This document shows positions 44,178 to 52,762 of a stretch of DNA of 64,000 bases, in pieces. The position numbers were made by a program, and so were the translations under genes. The stretch comes from Flavobacteriales bacterium (GTDB taxonomy: Bacteria; Bacteroidota; Bacteroidia; Flavobacteriales_E; Vicingaceae). Below the pieces are notes generated by a model, which was not told where the DNA came from, made no database searches, and was given only the letters and a program-made list of their open reading frames with translations. Positions within the stretch are counted from its first letter, which is position 1. Each line of letters opens with the position of its first letter. The stretch lies in the NCBI GenBank assembly GCA_013359255.1, contig JABWCF010000003.1:124001-188000 (forward strand). The letters are read 5' to 3'.

Positions 44178-46407
44178 ATTGAAAAGGCGTTGGAAATATT
44201 GGTTTATTGTGCTGTTTTCTCTAACTTCTGTAAAGTTGCAGAGTCAAACCGTGCAAATAAATATTGCCCATTCGGAAACAAAGGAACCTATTGAAAATGC
44301 TCATATAAGTTTAGTATCGAAGCAAAATACAAAAGATCTTTTTTTTATAAGCGATAGCAATGGAAATATTTTTATCCCCTTATCGGATTCTGTTTCACTG
44401 ACTATCTCACATATTGCATACGTTACAAATAAAGTATTTATTGAGTATCTCCATACTGATTATACCGTATTTTTAAAACCTTTGGTATTTAACTTGTCAG
44501 AATTTGTAATTACGGCTCAACGCCACATTCAGCCACAGAAAGAAAGCGTCTACTCCATTAAAACAATTGATGCTGAAAAGATAAACAGTAAAGGAGCCAG
44601 CACAATTAACGAAGCCTTGAGTAACGAACTGAATATGCGATTTTCATATCGTCCATCATTTGGGAGTAATGTAAACTTGCAAGGCTTTTCGGGCGAACAA
44701 GTAAACATTATGATTGACGGTGTTCCGGTTACCGGAAGACTAAATGGCAACTTAGATTTACAACAAATTAATTTAAATAATACCGAAAGAGTGGAAGTAT
44801 TATATGGGCCGGTATCTGTCGTATACGGAAGCAATAGTTCCGGAGGAGCCATAAACCTAATTTCATCAAAGCATGGCAAAAAACCGTATTCACTAAAAAG
44901 CACTATTTATACTGAAAGTGTTGGGCAATACAACTTTTCAACTACTGCTTCGGCAGTAAATCGTTCTAAAAACATTTTTGCCGTTTCAGTAGGTAGAAAT
45001 TTTTTCGGGGGATATTCCCCCATGGATACATCAAGACATAAACTTTGGTTGCAACGTGAACAATATTTTTCCGACATCAGCTATACCCGCTTGTTTAAAA
45101 AGGGAGAAATCAGAACAGGCATTTCTTACTTTAATGAATTAATGAAAGACCGAGGAGAACTACGTCCACCCTACTATAAAACAGCTTTTGATACGTACTA
45201 TGGTACACAGCGGATTATAGCCAGAACACATGCAATTTGGAATTTCGGCAAGGCTCATCATTTAGATATTACTAGCGCTTTTTCTATTTATGAACGCAAC
45301 AGAAAAAAATTCTTTCGCGATTTGGTTTCACTAGAATATATTCCTGTAAATACTGTAGGAGAAAATGACACTTCACTTACTTACGAATATTTTATTCGTC
45401 CAATTTTTGCGTCAAAAAAGCAAAATGCATTTTTCAATTTTCAGGCCGGAACAGAATTTTTATATTCTGAATTAAATACTGCCCGAATTGTAAACAAGAA
45501 GGAAAATGTAACCGAATATGCAGTTTTTCTAAATACTTTTATATACCCCTTAAAAAATAATAAACTAACGGTAAATCCAGGAATTCGCTATATTCAAAAC
45601 AACCGATATAACGCCCCCTTGGCATATGCTCTTAATTTTAATTTGCAATTCGCTCATGATATTACTTTGAAAGGCTCTGTTGCAAAAGGCTATAGAGCCC
45701 CTAATATAAAAGAACTCTATTTAGATTTTTATTTCAGCGAGTCCATTCAAGTGTATGGAAATTCTCAATTAAAAGCAGAAACATCAAATCATTACCGACT
45801 TTCGGCAGAGTGGAATAAAAGCTACGAAAAGCAAGCTTGGTTTATTGAAGTGAGTGCCTTCTATAATCATTTAACCAACATGATTACTACGGCTCAAACA
45901 AATATTACGCAATGGAACTATATTAACATAGGGAATTTTTATTCGCAGGGATACAGCTTTTTATTACGTAATAAAAGTAAATATGTAGAGTTTATTGCAG
46001 GGTCTAATTATACAGGGTTTTTATTTTTACCTTCGACAGAATTACAAAATATAAACTACTATTTCTCGCCCGAATTTATTTGTAACCCTTCGATAAAATT
46101 ACCTAAATACAAACTATTCTTTGACATCAATTATAAGTACACCGGCAAATTGGCAAGCCAGTATTTAAGTCAAAACAATGAAGTGAAACAAAGTTATATT
46201 GCCGACTACCATACGGTTGACTGTTCTGTAAAAAGAAAATTATGGAAAGAAAAGTTAACCTTTGTGATAGGAGCCAAAAACATTTTAAACATTACAAATG
46301 TTCCCATACAAGGGCGTGTGTACGGGTATTCTTCAGCAAGAGATATTACATCTCTACCTATTATGTGGGGGCGAACGGGATTTATAAGTTTAATGTTAGA
46401 ATTATAA
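44170..46407 (+). CDS. TonB-dependent outer-membrane receptor (HmuR-like context), TTG start
   Basis: This 745-residue protein has a signal peptide and an N-terminal carboxypeptidase-regulatory-like domain (about 28-105). The plug domain (about 125-240) contains NINEALSNELNM-type helices, LQGFSGEQVNIMIDGVPVTG and VVYGSNSSGGAINLISS. A 22-strand barrel ends in an aromatic/Leu strand (TGFISLMLEL). It imports a ligand using TonB/ExbBD energy. No ATG fits: the start is TTG at 44170, overlapping the previous stop by 8 nt, or TTG at 44179. Flanking HmuY-like genes point to heme or a related compound. TonB itself is not in the window. Confidence 0.88.
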   Translation: MNKLKRRWKYWFIVLFSLTSVKLQSQTVQINIAHSETKEPIENAHISLVSKQNTKDLFFISDSNGNIFIPLSDSVSLTISHIAYVTNKVFIEYLHTDYTVFLKPLVFNLSEFVITAQRHIQPQKESVYSIKTIDAEKINSKGASTINEALSNELNMRFSYRPSFGSNVNLQGFSGEQVNIMIDGVPVTGRLNGNLDLQQINLNNTERVEVLYGPVSVVYGSNSSGGAINLISSKHGKKPYSLKSTIYTESVGQYNFSTTASAVNRSKNIFAVSVGRNFFGGYSPMDTSRHKLWLQREQYFSDISYTRLFKKGEIRTGISYFNELMKDRGELRPPYYKTAFDTYYGTQRIIARTHAIWNFGKAHHLDITSAFSIYERNRKKFFRDLVSLEYIPVNTVGENDTSLTYEYFIRPIFASKKQNAFFNFQAGTEFLYSELNTARIVNKKENVTEYAVFLNTFIYPLKNNKLTVNPGIRYIQNNRYNAPLAYALNFNLQFAHDITLKGSVAKGYRAPNIKELYLDFYFSESIQVYGNSQLKAETSNHYRLSAEWNKSYEKQAWFIEVSAFYNHLTNMITTAQTNITQWNYINIGNFYSQGYSFLLRNKSKYVEFIAGSNYTGFLFLPSTELQNINYYFSPEFICNPSIKLPKYKLFFDINYKYTGKLASQYLSQNNEVKQSYIADYHTVDCSVKRKLWKEKLTFVIGAKNILNITNVPIQGRVYGYSSARDITSLPIMWGRTGFISLMLEL

Positions 46408-46414
46408 ATTGAAA

Positions 46415-47398
46415 ATGAAAACAACATATTGGCTGGCTCTGATTTCGCTGTTTTTTGCATGCGAAAAAAAAGAAATTCCACTGCCGCCTCATCAACCGGG
46501 AGCATATGAAAGGGTGGTTATACCTATAGGTTATCCGTACAACAACCAAGTATTTTATAATTGCAATACCAACAAAATTGTAAGCAGTAATAAAAAATAT
46601 GATTGGGATTTGGCATTTGATTGTGCCGAAAACGGATATATTATTCGTTTAAACACAGCAAAAGGAATGTTGGCAGCTTCCACGAATTCTACATTATTTG
46701 ATTCCATTTATAATGTAAACAATTTGATTTGGCGTTGGGATCAATCTGATGGAGATAAAAATTACACAGCACTTGGTAATTGGTTTCATATTTCGAATGG
46801 AACACCTTCAAACATAGTGTATATTATAAACAGGCAGTTTGATGAAAATGGGAATTCGCTCGGATACAAAAAAGTAATTTTTACGGGGCTGCAAAATGAT
46901 CTGTATTCTTTCAAATATTCCGATTTAAACGGTCAAAACGAAAACTTTTTTCAAATAAAAAAAGACGAAAACTACAACCATGTTTATTTTAGTTTTAACA
47001 ACGGAGGAGAACAAGTAACCATAGAACCAAAAAAAAATGAATGGGATTTGCTTTTCACCAATTATCAACACAAATTTGCAGAGTTAGAAATGCCCTTTGT
47101 GATTACAGGTTGTTTGATTAATTCAAATAACGGAGTAGAGGCCGCCAAAGACAGTTTGAGAAATTTTTACGAAATTAAACTGAGCGATGTAAATCTATTT
47201 TCGTTTTCAAACGAATGGGATAAAATAGGCTACGACTGGAAAATCCGAAACAATCAGGACAATTCATTTACCATACACCCTAAATTATTTTATTTAGTAA
47301 AAAGCCACAATGGTATTTACTTTAAAATAAAGTTTATTGATTTCTATAATTCTTCCGGGGAAAAGGGCTATCCCACATTTGAAATACAGAAACTATGA
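46415..47398 (+). CDS. HmuY-like lipoprotein (double-domain)
   Basis: This 327-residue lipoprotein has a signal ending in lipobox LFFAC, followed by a Pro-rich linker (LPPHQPGAYE). Two HmuY-like repeats match those of the secreted partner at 42921: QVFYNCNTNKIV with YDWDLAFDCAENGYIIRLN, and HVYFSFNNGG with NEWDLLFTNYQHKFAELEM. It probably sits on the outer membrane next to the TonB receptor as a ligand-binding partner. ATG 46415 is preferred to the TTG at 46409. Its stop overlaps the next start (ATGA). Confidence 0.8.
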   Translation: MKTTYWLALISLFFACEKKEIPLPPHQPGAYERVVIPIGYPYNNQVFYNCNTNKIVSSNKKYDWDLAFDCAENGYIIRLNTAKGMLAASTNSTLFDSIYNVNNLIWRWDQSDGDKNYTALGNWFHISNGTPSNIVYIINRQFDENGNSLGYKKVIFTGLQNDLYSFKYSDLNGQNENFFQIKKDENYNHVYFSFNNGGEQVTIEPKKNEWDLLFTNYQHKFAELEMPFVITGCLINSNNGVEAAKDSLRNFYEIKLSDVNLFSFSNEWDKIGYDWKIRNNQDNSFTIHPKLFYLVKSHNGIYFKIKFIDFYNSSGEKGYPTFEIQKL

Positions 47399-47811
47399 AG
47401 ATGAAATTTTTCTTTGTTACTGCAATACTCGTTTTTTTGTTATTTAATTGTTCTACAAAAACAATCGAAACACTTGAAATTCCAAACTTTTATACCTCAC
47501 CCATTATTAACGACTCACTGGTAATGAATGGAAAAACGATTTTTGAAAGACATTGTCATTCCTGCCATTCTATGGAAATAAACACTAGTAAAGCTCCTGA
47601 TATTTCAGATGTTTTGCGTTACCATGAACCCTCTATGTTTTACCTATATTTATTGGGAGAGAAAAACCAAAAATTGCTGAGCACTTCTAGAGTATACCCC
47701 ACACCGTGTGTTATAAACGATTCTATTAATAAACAAGAAGCTATTGCTTTAACAGAGTATTTGAAGCAATATCAAAATTGGTTGCACGAAATCAATTCGA
47801 GGTTTAAATAA
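47395..47811 (+). CDS. Small c-type cytochrome lipoprotein
   Basis: This 138-residue protein has a lipobox LLFNC near residue 19 and a single heme-binding motif CHSCH (FERHCHSCHSMEINTSKAPD). The C-terminal helix is IALTEYLKQYQNWLHEINSR. A Met ligand is not certain. It is translationally coupled to the HmuY-like lipoprotein gene by an ATGA overlap, which ties a heme protein to this uptake operon. A second in-frame ATG at 47401 is an alternative start. It may donate electrons to NirS or the CuA enzyme (inference). Confidence 0.85.
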   Translation: MKMKFFFVTAILVFLLFNCSTKTIETLEIPNFYTSPIINDSLVMNGKTIFERHCHSCHSMEINTSKAPDISDVLRYHEPSMFYLYLLGEKNQKLLSTSRVYPTPCVINDSINKQEAIALTEYLKQYQNWLHEINSRFK

Positions 47812-47836
47812 AAAAGGGGCATTTTGCCCCTTTTTT
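47810..47836. terminator. Bidirectional terminator between two cytochrome c genes
   Basis: AAAAAAGGGGCA (47810-47821) and TGCCCCTTTTTT (47825-47836) form a 12-bp stem with a TTT loop and A/T ends usable from both strands. It lies between convergent genes. Confidence 0.9.
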
Positions 47837-47854
47837 ACTTAAACGAAAGTACTT

Positions 47855-48280
47855 TTATTTTGTACTAAGTATGTATGCCGCAATATCATTCAACTCTTGG
47901 TCGGACATGCTTTTTGTAATGGCTAAACTAGCTTGCATCACAGCGTATTGAGAAGGGTCAACAATGGCCTCCGATTCTTCTTTTAGGAATTTAACTATTT
48001 GCCCGGACTTATCAGTATATGCCGCAGCAATATCTTTTATTGCAGGTCCTACTACTTTGTTTTCCGGGTTGTGGCATGCAGTACAACCTTTGTCGGCAAA
48101 TAAGGCTTTTCCTTTTTCCGCATCACCCGCACCGGCAGCAGGTTCCTGAATGGCTTCGGCAGCAGGAGTGGTTTCGGTAGTAGTGGCTGTTTCTTCTTGT
48201 TTTTCTTCATTGCTTCCGCCACAAGCAAATACTAGGGCAGATGCAGTAATAATCAGTGCAAATTTTGTTCTATTTTTCAT
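47855..48280 (-). CDS. c-type cytochrome lipoprotein
   Basis: This 141-residue protein has signal peptide and lipobox LVFAC. A low-complexity Glu/Thr/Ala linker follows (about 23-55), then a class I cytochrome c domain with CTACH (KGCTACHNPENKVVGPAI) and a C-terminal helix (SMSDQELNDIAAYILSTK). The Met in YAVMQASLAITKSM may be the sixth ligand. It is a likely membrane-tethered electron carrier to NirS and/or the CuA subunit. It is monocistronic and convergent with the HmuY operon; its upstream region has no TGA-N6-TCA box. Confidence 0.9.
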   Translation of the reverse strand: MKNRTKFALIITASALVFACGGSNEEKQEETATTTETTPAAEAIQEPAAGAGDAEKGKALFADKGCTACHNPENKVVGPAIKDIAAAYTDKSGQIVKFLKEESEAIVDPSQYAVMQASLAITKSMSDQELNDIAAYILSTK

Positions 48281-48431
48281 AGTTTATGAGATTGTTTTTT
48301 ATTTAAAATTCAGCAACAAATATACTTCAAAATTATCTCTTATACACTACCAAATATTAAAAAATAATATACTTTCGTAGTCTGCATGCAAAATATTACC
48401 TCCATTGTAACATACTTTTAGCAACACTTAA

Positions 48432-49232
48432 ATGGAAACATTAATTGCATATTTTGCCGCTATTTTAATTGGTATACTGTTAGGGATTATGGGAGGAGGA
48501 GGTTCTATTTTAACCATCCCTGTTTTAGTTTATTTGCTTCAAATAGAACCGGTTTTAGCCACTTCATATTCGTTGTTTATTGTGGGGGTATCTGCTTTTG
48601 TTGCATCTGTGTATAATTATCGTAATAAGTTAATAGATTTTGAAGTTACCTTTGTATTTTCTATTCCTGCATTTATAGGTGTTTTTATTTCTAGAAAGTG
48701 GTTGCTCCCTGCTTTGCCTAATACTTTGTTTTTCTTTGACGAACAAGCTGTTTCCAAAGGAGTAGGAATTATGATTTTATTTTCTGTTATTATGTTTATG
48801 GCAGCAGTTTCTATGATAAGAAATAATGTACAAGAAAAACATCTAACTGTCTTAAAGTATAAGTATCCGCTCATTCTTATAGAGGGAGTATTAGTGGGTT
48901 TATTTACCGGAATAGTTGGTGCCGGAGGAGGTTTTTTAATAGTGCCTGCATTGGTTGTTTTAGCACAAATGCCAGTAAAAACTGCCATAGGCACTTCTTT
49001 GTTAATTATTGCTATAAAATCTCTTTTTGGCTTTTTTGGTGACTTTAGTTACTTACCAATAAATTGGTATTTTCTACTTTTGTTTTCGTTATTTACTGTA
49101 TTAGGAATACTATGTGGCGTTTATTTAAGCAGGTTCATTCCATCAAAAAACCTAAAACAGGCCTTTGGTTGGTTTATCCTAATAATATCCGTTTTGATAA
49201 TAACGAAAGAATTTATAGAGTTAAAAAAATAA
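48432..49232 (+). CDS. TauE/SafE family membrane transporter
   Basis: This 266-residue, about eight-TM protein has the two inverted-repeat Gly motifs GIMGGGGSILTIPVLVYL and GIVGAGGGFLIVPALVVL. Members move sulfite, sulfur-containing organic anions and related anions. The substrate here is unknown. Its position behind a nitrite/NO island suggests anion export but proves nothing. DUF6132 follows 11 nt later. Confidence 0.88.
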   Translation: METLIAYFAAILIGILLGIMGGGGSILTIPVLVYLLQIEPVLATSYSLFIVGVSAFVASVYNYRNKLIDFEVTFVFSIPAFIGVFISRKWLLPALPNTLFFFDEQAVSKGVGIMILFSVIMFMAAVSMIRNNVQEKHLTVLKYKYPLILIEGVLVGLFTGIVGAGGGFLIVPALVVLAQMPVKTAIGTSLLIIAIKSLFGFFGDFSYLPINWYFLLLFSLFTVLGILCGVYLSRFIPSKNLKQAFGWFILIISVLIITKEFIELKK

Positions 49233-49243
49233 AAATAAAGGTT

Positions 49244-49447
49244 ATGCAATGGGTTATAAAATATAAGTTGGGCGTGTTGGGTTTGGCACTTGGTTCGGTT
49301 TCCGGCTGGCTTTACTGGAAATTTGTAGGGTGTAGCAGCGGCTCGTGTGCTATTACCTCGGTATGGTATAACAGTACATTATATGGAGCTGTAATGGGTT
49401 GGCTAGTTTTCGATATGTTTAGAAAAACAGAAAAAAACCGCAAATGA
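49244..49447 (+). CDS. DUF6132 family small membrane protein
   Basis: This 67-residue protein has two hydrophobic segments and the motif GCSSGSCAITSVWYNSTLYG, typical of a short Bacteroidota membrane protein family of unknown function. The two Cys four residues apart could be redox-active or bind metal. The ATG at 49244 is 11 nt after the TauE stop. The longer open frame from 49064 overlaps TauE and is not credible. Confidence 0.8.
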   Translation: MQWVIKYKLGVLGLALGSVSGWLYWKFVGCSSGSCAITSVWYNSTLYGAVMGWLVFDMFRKTEKNRK

Positions 49448-49498
49448 CAAACCAACCGAAGAGTAATCTGTACGATATGTAATTACACCCGAAACGAA

Positions 49499-51241
49499 TT
49501 ATTTTTTTGCTGTTTTTCCTTCCGGAATAGGCGTTTTTAAATACGAATCGGCAAAGTATCGTAAATTCATAGGGTTAGAATAATAACTCTGTAAGTGCGA
49601 TTTTTGTAATGTATATTTTTCATCGTACCAAATAACCATAACAGGAGCCTCATTCATAGCTATTTGTTCTGCTTTATAAAAATACTCGTAACGTTCCTCT
49701 TCGTTTAGTGTTTGTTTCCCTTTTTCAAAAAGCTCATCATACTGCAAATTGATATATCTAGTAACATTTGGAAAAGAAGGTTGATCAAGTGAGCCTGGCA
49801 CGTTTTTACCATATAATAAAACCAAAAAAGTTTCGGGCGATGGATAATCAGCAATCCATGCTGAGCGGAATAAATCTGCTCTTCCGTATCTTGCATCTTC
49901 AATTTTTTGCTGAAGTGAAACAACTTCTAAGTCTATTTTTATTCCCAAAGTAGATTGCAATTGTTTTTGTATTTCAAACGCAACATTTACATTTTTAGAA
50001 CCTCCACTGTTTAGTTCTAGTTTAATAGTTGGAAATCCTTTACCATTTGGATATCCGGCCTCTGCTAATAATTTTTTAGCCTTTTCGGGGTCAAAAGTAT
50101 AGCCCGAAATTTTTGTTATATCGTACCCTTTAAATGTAGGTGGAGTAAGACCGTAAATACCAGGCCCATAGGCTTCTCCTTTTAGAATATCGTTTATTAT
50201 TTTATCCCTATCTATTGCATAATTGAATGCCTGCCTAACCTTAATTTTGCTGAAGTGCGGACGATTTAAATTAAACTCATAATACTGAGTGGCCATTTCG
50301 GGATTTCTAGATAGTACATATTTTGGTGGTCTGTTCTCGAAATTCGAAATTTGCTTTTCAACCATATCTTTTATCGATTCTGAGGGTAAACCCACTATCA
50401 AATCGAGTTTATCGTTTTCAAACCAGTCTAATTCTACTTTTTTCGATTCTATAAAGAAAATCATTAGAGTGTCAATAAATGGCAGTTTATTCCCTAGTTC
50501 ATCTACACCATGGTACTCCCCATTTTTAATGAGAGTTAATGAACCTTCATCGGTAGGTTTCTGATAAATAAAAGGCCCGGTTCCTACCGCATTTTTTTCT
50601 GCATACATTTCATCGGCTTCCTGAGCTATAATAGCCATGCTGGCACTTGCCAAAATATTCAGAAAAAGGGGATAGGATTTTGTGAGATTTATTTCAATCG
50701 TATATTCATCTATAATTTTTACCCCTTCCAATTCTGAAATAGGGTTATTTGAAGTAGATGCCGCATAAAAATCGTTAGCTCCTTGTAAAATATCTTTTAC
50801 AGTAAAATGAAAAGCCGAATTATGAGGTGTATTCGTGCATATTTTTTGAAGTGTATATTTTACATCATGAGCATTAAATTCCCTTCCTGTACCATTTTTA
50901 AAGCAGGGGTCGTTATGAAAAAGTGCCCCCTTTTTTAGATAAAAGGTGTATTTGGTTCCGCTTGGATCAATTTCCCACTTTTCAGCCAATAATGGCTCAA
51001 CAGACAAATCTTTTGGATTCAAACGAACCAATCCTTCAAAAATTTGAGACGATACATGGGAGGCAGAAAGTATGGTTAACGAATAAGGCACAATGGTTTT
51101 CACTACTTCAGCTTCGCTAATGTTCACTTTTCCACCATATATTTTACCGCCTTTTCCTTCGTTATTATTTACTGTATTTGTGCTATTATTACAAGAAATT
51201 AACACTATAATGAGAGAGGAATATACAATTAAATTTTTCAT
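49499..51241 (-). CDS. Peptide-type ABC transporter substrate-binding lipoprotein (SBP family 5)
   Basis: This 580-residue protein has a lipobox (IVLISC) and the OppA/DppA fold: IFEGLVRLNPKDLSVEPLLA, KWEIDPSGTKYTFYLKKGAL, FNAHDVKYTLQKI, VRQAFNYAIDRDKIINDILK and SAWIADYPSPETFL. It binds oligopeptides or similar ligands. No permease or ATPase gene adjoins it, which is common for this family in Bacteroidota. It is preceded by a TATGTTTG -7 element and a palindrome. It is convergent with DUF6132. Confidence 0.9.
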   Translation of the reverse strand: MKNLIVYSSLIIVLISCNNSTNTVNNNEGKGGKIYGGKVNISEAEVVKTIVPYSLTILSASHVSSQIFEGLVRLNPKDLSVEPLLAEKWEIDPSGTKYTFYLKKGALFHNDPCFKNGTGREFNAHDVKYTLQKICTNTPHNSAFHFTVKDILQGANDFYAASTSNNPISELEGVKIIDEYTIEINLTKSYPLFLNILASASMAIIAQEADEMYAEKNAVGTGPFIYQKPTDEGSLTLIKNGEYHGVDELGNKLPFIDTLMIFFIESKKVELDWFENDKLDLIVGLPSESIKDMVEKQISNFENRPPKYVLSRNPEMATQYYEFNLNRPHFSKIKVRQAFNYAIDRDKIINDILKGEAYGPGIYGLTPPTFKGYDITKISGYTFDPEKAKKLLAEAGYPNGKGFPTIKLELNSGGSKNVNVAFEIQKQLQSTLGIKIDLEVVSLQQKIEDARYGRADLFRSAWIADYPSPETFLVLLYGKNVPGSLDQPSFPNVTRYINLQYDELFEKGKQTLNEEERYEYFYKAEQIAMNEAPVMVIWYDEKYTLQKSHLQSYYSNPMNLRYFADSYLKTPIPEGKTAKK

Positions 51242-51269
51242 AATCCTTGTTTACTGAGAATTTAATCTG

Positions 51270-51277
51270 CAAACATA
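51270..51277 (-). promoter_or_regulatory. -7 element of the SBP gene (TATGTTTG on the minus strand)
   Basis: This is an exact TAnnTTTG match on the minus strand ending 28 nt before the ATG at 51241. The palindrome at 51301-51334 is centred about 47 nt further upstream. Confidence 0.5.
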
Positions 51278-51300
51278 CCATAATTTGGGCATTAATAAAA

Positions 51301-51334
51301 TAGTAATGATGTTTTTACGTAAAAATCATTACTA
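51301..51334. promoter_or_regulatory. Near-perfect palindrome in a divergent promoter region
   Basis: Arms TAGTAATGA-TG-TTTTTAC and GTAAAAATCATTACTA pair over 16 bp with a 2-nt bulge (TG) and no loop. It lies between divergent genes (SBP at 51241, secreted protein at 51498). A dimeric regulator site is more likely than a terminator because no transcript ends here. The rest of 51242-51497 is A+T-rich with a TACTTTCG at 51350-51357 and no ORF. Confidence 0.5.
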
Positions 51335-51497
51335 TAATATTTTTTTACTTACTTTCGCCCATTAAATTTTAATTGCTTTCGACAAAGAAGCTGTTAAAAT
51401 CGATTAAAATTAAGAAATATTTTGTTTTTTGTGAATTAGGTTTTAATATTGCACTTGGAAATAGAATAACCTAACACCATTTATAGGTTTGTTAATT

Positions 51498-52289
51498 ATG
51501 AAAAAAATTATAATATCAGTTGTTTTTAGCCTATTTTTCTTGGTTTCTGCTAATGCAGGAGTAATTGTGTTAGAAGGTCATTATCAGGGCAAAAATTTAT
51601 ATGTACAAAATCCGTTTGCCGGAGCTGGCGTTGGTTTTTGCGTGTTTGAAGTTACTGTAAATGGAGAAGTAACGACTGATGAGATTAACTCTAGTGCTTT
51701 TGAAATTGATTTCGGTAATTTCCAATTTCAGCTAGGCACTCCTCTTATTGTTAAGATTAAACATAAAGATGACTGCAAGCCTAAAGTACTAAACCCTGAA
51801 GTTTTAAAACCCAAAAGCACTTTCGATATAGTGAACATGAGTGCTACAAAAGAGGGTGATTTTAAATGGAAATCTACCAACGAAACAGGAAAACTCACTT
51901 ATGTTGTAGAACAATTTCGCTGGAATAAATGGGTAAAAGTGGGCGAAGTAGATGGCGTAGGTACAGCCGGAGAAAATGAATATACGTTCAAAGTAGATCC
52001 ACATTCTGGAGAAAATCAAGTTCGTGTTAAGCAAGTGGATTATAGCGGCAAGCCTCGCTACTCTCAATCGGTTAAATTCATGTCGGCCGCAGAAAAAATA
52101 ACATTCAGTCCAATAAAAGTTGCTACCGATATTAAGTTCACCGCTGAAACGCTTTTTGAAATATTCGATAGCTATGGTAATATAGTAAAAAAAGGGTATG
52201 GTAATTCCGTTGACGTTTCGAACCTATCGAAAGGGATTTACTACATCAACTATGACAATAGCACGGGGGAAACTTTCGTAAAAAAATAA
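51498..52289 (+). CDS. Secreted protein with T9SS-like C-terminus, unknown
   Basis: This 263-residue protein has a signal peptide (MKKIIISVVFSLFFLVSANA) and a beta-rich body with one disulfide-capable pair (Cys in VGFCVFEV and DDCKPK). The tail is like T9SS type A sorting domains (FEIFDSYGNIVKKGYGNSVD, LSKGIYYINYD, ending ETFVKK). I do not recognise a named family. The ATG at 51498 is preferred over an upstream TTG. It is monocistronic, with a long 5' region and its own terminator, which suggests substantial expression. Confidence 0.75.
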   Translation: MKKIIISVVFSLFFLVSANAGVIVLEGHYQGKNLYVQNPFAGAGVGFCVFEVTVNGEVTTDEINSSAFEIDFGNFQFQLGTPLIVKIKHKDDCKPKVLNPEVLKPKSTFDIVNMSATKEGDFKWKSTNETGKLTYVVEQFRWNKWVKVGEVDGVGTAGENEYTFKVDPHSGENQVRVKQVDYSGKPRYSQSVKFMSAAEKITFSPIKVATDIKFTAETLFEIFDSYGNIVKKGYGNSVDVSNLSKGIYYINYDNSTGETFVKK

Positions 52290-52309
52290 TTTATTACACA
52301 ATGTATCAT

Positions 52310-52347
52310 ATCCCGCTTTGAAGAAGAATCAAGCGGGATTTTTTTTT
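52310..52347 (+). terminator. Rho-independent terminator after the secreted protein
   Basis: ATCCCGCTT (52310-52318) and AAGCGGGAT (52331-52339) flank a 12-nt loop and are followed by eight T. The hairpin lies just upstream of the epimerase ATG (52357), so that gene needs another promoter or read-through. Confidence 0.85.
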
Positions 52348-52356
52348 GAAATCAAA

Positions 52357-52758
52357 ATGGAAAAGATTGAACACATTGGGATAGCCGTTCGAAATATTGA
52401 AATAGCCAAAAGCATTTATACAAAATTGTTGAGTTGTAAGGCCTACAAAACAGAAGAGGTAGAAGAAGAAGGGGTGCTTACTGCTTTTTTTTTGGTTGGA
52501 CAAACTAAAATCGAATTACTAGAATCAAAGAAAGAAGGCAGTGCTATTGCAAGATTTATTGAAAAAAGAGGAGAGGGAATTCATCATATAGCTTTTGAGG
52601 TAGATGATATTTATAATGAAATGAAACGCTTAAAAAAAGAAGGTTTTGTATTACTCAACGATACCCCAAAGAAAGGGGCTGATAATAAATTAATTTGCTT
52701 TATACACCCAAAATCAGCAAATGGGGTATTGATAGAACTTTGTCAAGAAATAAAATAG
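52357..52758 (+). CDS. mce: Methylmalonyl-CoA epimerase
   Basis: This 133-residue VOC-fold protein has EHIGIAVRNIEIAKSIYTKL, QTKIELLES, RGEGIHHIAFEVDDIYNEM and NGVLIELCQ. It contains the His and Glu metal ligands expected for the enzyme that interconverts the R and S forms of methylmalonyl-CoA in propionate/succinate metabolism. The ATG at 52357 gives the usual length. Mutase genes are not in the window. It is convergent with the HAD gene, with only 4 nt between stops. Confidence 0.9.
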   Translation: MEKIEHIGIAVRNIEIAKSIYTKLLSCKAYKTEEVEEEGVLTAFFLVGQTKIELLESKKEGSAIARFIEKRGEGIHHIAFEVDDIYNEMKRLKKEGFVLLNDTPKKGADNKLICFIHPKSANGVLIELCQEIK

Positions 52759-52762
52759 AATT

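Noticed and set aside
51301-51334. Calling the palindrome a transcription terminator
   Set aside because: It lies between two divergent genes, so no transcript should end there, and there is no loop.
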